A stretch of 15,653 nt of DNA from positions 1-15,653 of the forward strand of contig JAHFGE010000024.1 in the NCBI GenBank assembly GCA_023247575.1. Reading direction: 5' to 3'. A program made the position numbers and the translations under genes. Below are positions 13,092 through 15,653 of the stretch, piece by piece. The stretch's first letter is position 1; every line of letters starts with the position of its first letter. The notes below the pieces were generated by a model. It made no database searches. It was not told the DNA's origin and was given only the letters and a program-made list of their open reading frames with translations. The stretch comes from Candidatus Omnitrophota bacterium. Its GTDB lineage: Bacteria; Omnitrophota; Gorgyraeia; Zapsychrales; Fredricksoniimonadaceae.

Positions 13092-13111
13092 GGGCACGGC
13101 ATGCCGTGCCC
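13092..13111 (+). repeat. Perfect 20-bp GC palindrome
   Basis: GGGCACGGCA followed by its exact reverse complement TGCCGTGCCC, starting directly after the aromatase/cyclase stop. A GGGGCACGGCATGCC-type motif is, from memory, a widespread intergenic repeat. No T-tract follows, so terminator action is uncertain. Confidence 0.7.
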
Positions 13112-13137
13112 GTATAGGCAAATAAGGAGAATTTTAT

Positions 13138-13923
13138 ATGGCTAACGTTTCCGTCGATTTAAAAGGTAAAGTCGCTCTCGTCACCGGTGCCAGCCGCGGC
13201 ATTGGCAAGGCCATTGCCACCCGCTTGGCCGAACATGGAGCCCATTTGGTATTGGCCGCACGCACTCAAGGTCCTTTGGATGAAACAGTCAAGGAATTGA
13301 AAACTAAATTTAATATTGAAGCCATTGGCGTTCCGACCGACGTGGCCCAACTGGAAGATTTAAAAAATTTGGTACAGAAGGCCAATCAACGTTTTGGACA
13401 AATCGATATCCTGGTCAATGTGGCCGGTGTGTCCAGTCAGCATCCTTTTCACCAACAACCTATCGAAGAATTCGAAAAACTGGCGGCCACCAATTATTTA
13501 GGTTATGTACGTTTGATTCGTCTGGTCATTGAACAGATGGTAGCCCGTAAAAATGGACAGATCATCAACGTGGTTTCTGGATCGACGCTAGTTGACCCCA
13601 TACCGCGGGGATTTTTAGTCTATAGTTCCTTAAAGATGGGACTACGTGCTTTTTTGAAAGGTCTTTTCTGGGAAATGCGCGAGCATAATATTAAAATAAC
13701 ATCATTGCTTCCAGGGGTCGTGGCTTCTGATTTGACCGACCACCTTAAAGATATAGCCGTCGAGCAACGCGATCGGTTGATGGACCCATCAGCCGTGGCT
13801 GATATGGTGAGTTTCGCGTTGTCCGTGCCGGCTAATGCTTGTCCGTTAGAGTTGGCTGTCATCAATCAGCTAACCACTTGGACCAAACCCATCATTGATT
13901 ATAAACAAACGCAGGCGAGGTAA
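13138..13923 (+). CDS. SDR-family ketoreductase
   Basis: 261 residues, ATG 13138 with AAGGAG upstream. Classical short-chain dehydrogenase: cofactor motif TGASRGIG (16-23), NVAG (94-97), Asn119, Ser147, and catalytic Tyr162 and Lys166 in YSSLK. ARTQ after strand 2 suggests preference for NADPH. PGVVASDLTD closes the substrate side. It is FabG-like in type, but the location right after a TcmN-type cyclase makes a polyketide ketoreductase (reducing a keto or quinone group) more likely. The substrate position cannot be told from sequence. Confidence 0.9.
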   Translation: MANVSVDLKGKVALVTGASRGIGKAIATRLAEHGAHLVLAARTQGPLDETVKELKTKFNIEAIGVPTDVAQLEDLKNLVQKANQRFGQIDILVNVAGVSSQHPFHQQPIEEFEKLAATNYLGYVRLIRLVIEQMVARKNGQIINVVSGSTLVDPIPRGFLVYSSLKMGLRAFLKGLFWEMREHNIKITSLLPGVVASDLTDHLKDIAVEQRDRLMDPSAVADMVSFALSVPANACPLELAVINQLTTWTKPIIDYKQTQAR

Positions 13924-13926
13924 TCT

Positions 13927-14160
13927 ATGGACAAAACTGTTGCTACTTTTCAGAAGAACAAATTCCAGCAAGTTCACATCGGCATTCGCGAGTATAAAGG
14001 CAATGACCTGGTGGATGTGCGGGTCTGGACCCAGGTGCAGGGGGGCGACCACATGGTAGCCACAGCCAAGGGGGTGAGTATTAATATCCACCTTTTGCCA
14101 GAACTTCAAAAAGGTCTCGCGCAAGTGGAAAAAATTCTCAAAGAAGAGAAGATGCTTTAA
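13927..14160 (+). CDS. PC4/YdbC-like single-stranded nucleic-acid-binding protein
   Basis: 77 residues, with GAGG upstream, three bases after the SDR stop and one base before the amidohydrolase gene. The pattern FQQVHIGIREYKGNDLVDVR..., then a TAKGVSINIHLLPEL segment and a C-terminal helix, matches the PC4/p15 coactivator-like domain of small bacterial ssDNA/RNA-binding proteins as I remember it. Such proteins bind single-stranded nucleic acid as dimers. Its tight packing in a biosynthetic operon suggests a local regulatory job, though it may simply be co-transcribed. Confidence 0.65.
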   Translation: MDKTVATFQKNKFQQVHIGIREYKGNDLVDVRVWTQVQGGDHMVATAKGVSINIHLLPELQKGLAQVEKILKEEKML

Positions 14161-14161
14161 G

Positions 14162-15082
14162 ATGACCTTCGATGCGCATAGCCACTATATGCCGCCACAG
14201 GTGGCCGCCAAGACGGCGTTTTTTAAGGAACATTGGTCTGATGCCCAAAGCCAATTGCGTTTGATGGATGAACACCATGTGGATCAGGCTGTGTTGGTGT
14301 ACCCTACTAGCGATGCTCACCTCAATATGGGAGGCTGGGGGCCGCTATGTAAGGTTTACAATCAGGCCATCAGTGATTTGGTCAAGAAATATCCTTCACG
14401 TTTGGTCGGTGCAGGGGTCATTCCACTCGATCATCCCGACGCCATTGCGGGTGAATTACAACGTATTCGAGATTTGAATTTGAAAGTTTTGTCTTTACCC
14501 TCGAGTGTGGAGGGGAAGTATTTGGATGACCCGTTGTTTGAGGAGGTCTTTGAATTTGCTCAGGCTAACCATATTCCTATTCACATCCATCCGCAGATTA
14601 TCAATCCCATTGGGCAAGAGCGTGTGCAAGACCCCTTACTCACTCCGGTATTAGAATACGTCTTTGATGTGTCGATGTGTATCGGTAAAATGATGATGGC
14701 TGGAACTTTTTTAAAATTTTCGAAAGTCAATTTTATTTTTGCGCATTATGGGGGAGTATTGCCGATCGTTAAAGAGCGTTTCGATGTTACCTACACGATG
14801 TTGCGGCGCCGTAATTTTGTCAAGGACATTGCCAAAAATCCCAGCGAATATTTTGCTAATTTGTTTTTTGATACCAGTGGTTCAAGGTCTAAAGCATCTT
14901 TATTAGCTGCGCTGGAGGTAAGCGACTACCACCATATTTTGTGGGGATCAGATTTCCCGGCCAACCAGAATTTGGCTGATTCTTTGGGGGTCATTAGTCA
15001 GACCATCCTTTCCACGCAAGAACGTAACTGCTTACTGGGCCATAATTTTAAGCGCCTGCTGGAAAATTTCCCTCATATATAA
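14162..15082 (+). CDS. Amidohydrolase-2 family protein (ACMSD-like decarboxylase/hydrolase)
   Basis: 306 residues, start one base after the previous stop, so coupled. The metal site of the family is complete: His6 and His8 in DAHSHYM, His141/His143 in HIHPQ, His195 in FAHYGG and Asp254 in WGSDFP. Family members include ACMSD, aromatic-acid (for example gamma-resorcylate) decarboxylases and C-C or lactone hydrolases, all with a TIM-barrel zinc site. As the last gene of the aromatase/SDR operon it could decarboxylate an aromatic polyketide acid. That substrate is a guess from context. Confidence 0.85.
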   Translation: MTFDAHSHYMPPQVAAKTAFFKEHWSDAQSQLRLMDEHHVDQAVLVYPTSDAHLNMGGWGPLCKVYNQAISDLVKKYPSRLVGAGVIPLDHPDAIAGELQRIRDLNLKVLSLPSSVEGKYLDDPLFEEVFEFAQANHIPIHIHPQIINPIGQERVQDPLLTPVLEYVFDVSMCIGKMMMAGTFLKFSKVNFIFAHYGGVLPIVKERFDVTYTMLRRRNFVKDIAKNPSEYFANLFFDTSGSRSKASLLAALEVSDYHHILWGSDFPANQNLADSLGVISQTILSTQERNCLLGHNFKRLLENFPHI

Positions 15083-15100
15083 AATAGTCTAAGAATTCCC

Positions 15101-15128
15101 TTGACAGCAAGGATTTATCTGGTATTTT
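15101..15128 (+). promoter_or_regulatory. rRNA operon promoter
   Basis: A perfect -35 box TTGACA (15101-15106), 16-nt spacer and a TATTTT -10 (15123-15128, four of six). The site is 19 bases after the amidohydrolase stop and about 110 bases before the 16S 5' end, a usual leader distance. Confidence 0.65.
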
Positions 15129-15171
15129 AATTAAACCTTTTCAGAGGCTCTTGGAGTGATTTCCATTAAAA

Positions 15172-15182
15172 GTTCTTTGACA
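15172..15182 (+). promoter_or_regulatory. boxA-like antitermination site in the rRNA leader
   Basis: GTTCTTTGACA matches the boxA pattern GCTCTTTAACA at 9 of 11 positions, between the promoter and 16S rRNA, where NusB/NusE-dependent antitermination sites occur. A 9-nt repeat, GCCAAGTTT, follows at 15210 and 15229. Confidence 0.5.
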
Positions 15183-15237
15183 TTTTATTGTCCAATTCAA
15201 TTTCATTTAGCCAAGTTTCATTTTTGAAGCCAAGTTT

Positions 15238-15653
<416 letters not shown>

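Noticed and set aside
15177..15182. Second rRNA promoter from TTGACA
   Set aside because: No acceptable -10 box lies 16-18 bases downstream, and the surrounding GTTCTTTGACA matches boxA better.

Overview
The right end carries the first ~415 nt of a bacterial 16S rRNA gene. Its 5' region (GTGGATTAGGCATGCAAGTCG, then GGCAAACGGGTTAGGAACACG) and the GGAGGCTGCAG variant of the usually invariant position-338 site suggest the PVC side of the bacterial tree, with Omnitrophota (OP3) or a relative as my best guess. That assignment is from memory and needs a tree. Base composition is moderate, genes are tightly packed, and nearly everything reads on the + strand.

Region A (1-4534) is a salvage operon. 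It holds a nucleoside phosphorylase (5' end cut by the window), an MtnA/eIF2B-type sugar-phosphate isomerase, a half-length MtnA-like paralog, a class II aldolase fused to an SCP2-like domain, and an aldehyde dehydrogenase. The order fits a DHAP-shunt type pathway that turns 5'-deoxyadenosine or methylthioadenosine into DHAP plus a small aldehyde. 5'-deoxyadenosine is a by-product of radical SAM enzymes, and the next gene encodes one.

Region B (4543-10547) starts with a two-hairpin leader. It then encodes a B12-binding-type radical SAM enzyme (BchE-like architecture), a PCP_red-domain protein, a ketopantoate-reductase-like enzyme, an NTF2/SnoaL-like protein and two ketosynthases. The first ketosynthase is catalytically complete. 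The second has lost Cys, His and His at the active site, as a KSbeta/chain-length factor does. Region C (10567-12178) begins with a second copy of the same leader. It encodes an acyl carrier protein with a Cys-rich tail, a CdiI_2-like immunity protein and a PF04199 'cyclase'. Region D (12642-15082) encodes a TcmN-type aromatase/cyclase, an SDR ketoreductase, a PC4-like nucleic-acid-binding protein and an amidohydrolase-2 protein.

Read together, regions B-D look like a type II (aromatic) polyketide cluster outside Actinobacteria: KSalpha, KSbeta, ACP, ketoreductase, aromatase/cyclase, further cyclases and unusual tailoring enzymes (B12-radical SAM, PCP_red, PanE-like). I see no malonyl-CoA:ACP transferase, phosphopantetheinyl transferase, transporter or pathway regulator in the window.

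The only long non-coding gap (12179-12641) holds a minus-strand tRNA gene with an odd anticodon arm, its likely terminator, an inverted partial copy of the tRNA, a MITE-like nested inverted repeat and a 25-nt direct repeat. Several palindromic repeats are scattered through the window, and two of them appear to have been absorbed in frame into coding sequences. The window ends with a promoter, a boxA-like site and the start of 16S rRNA.
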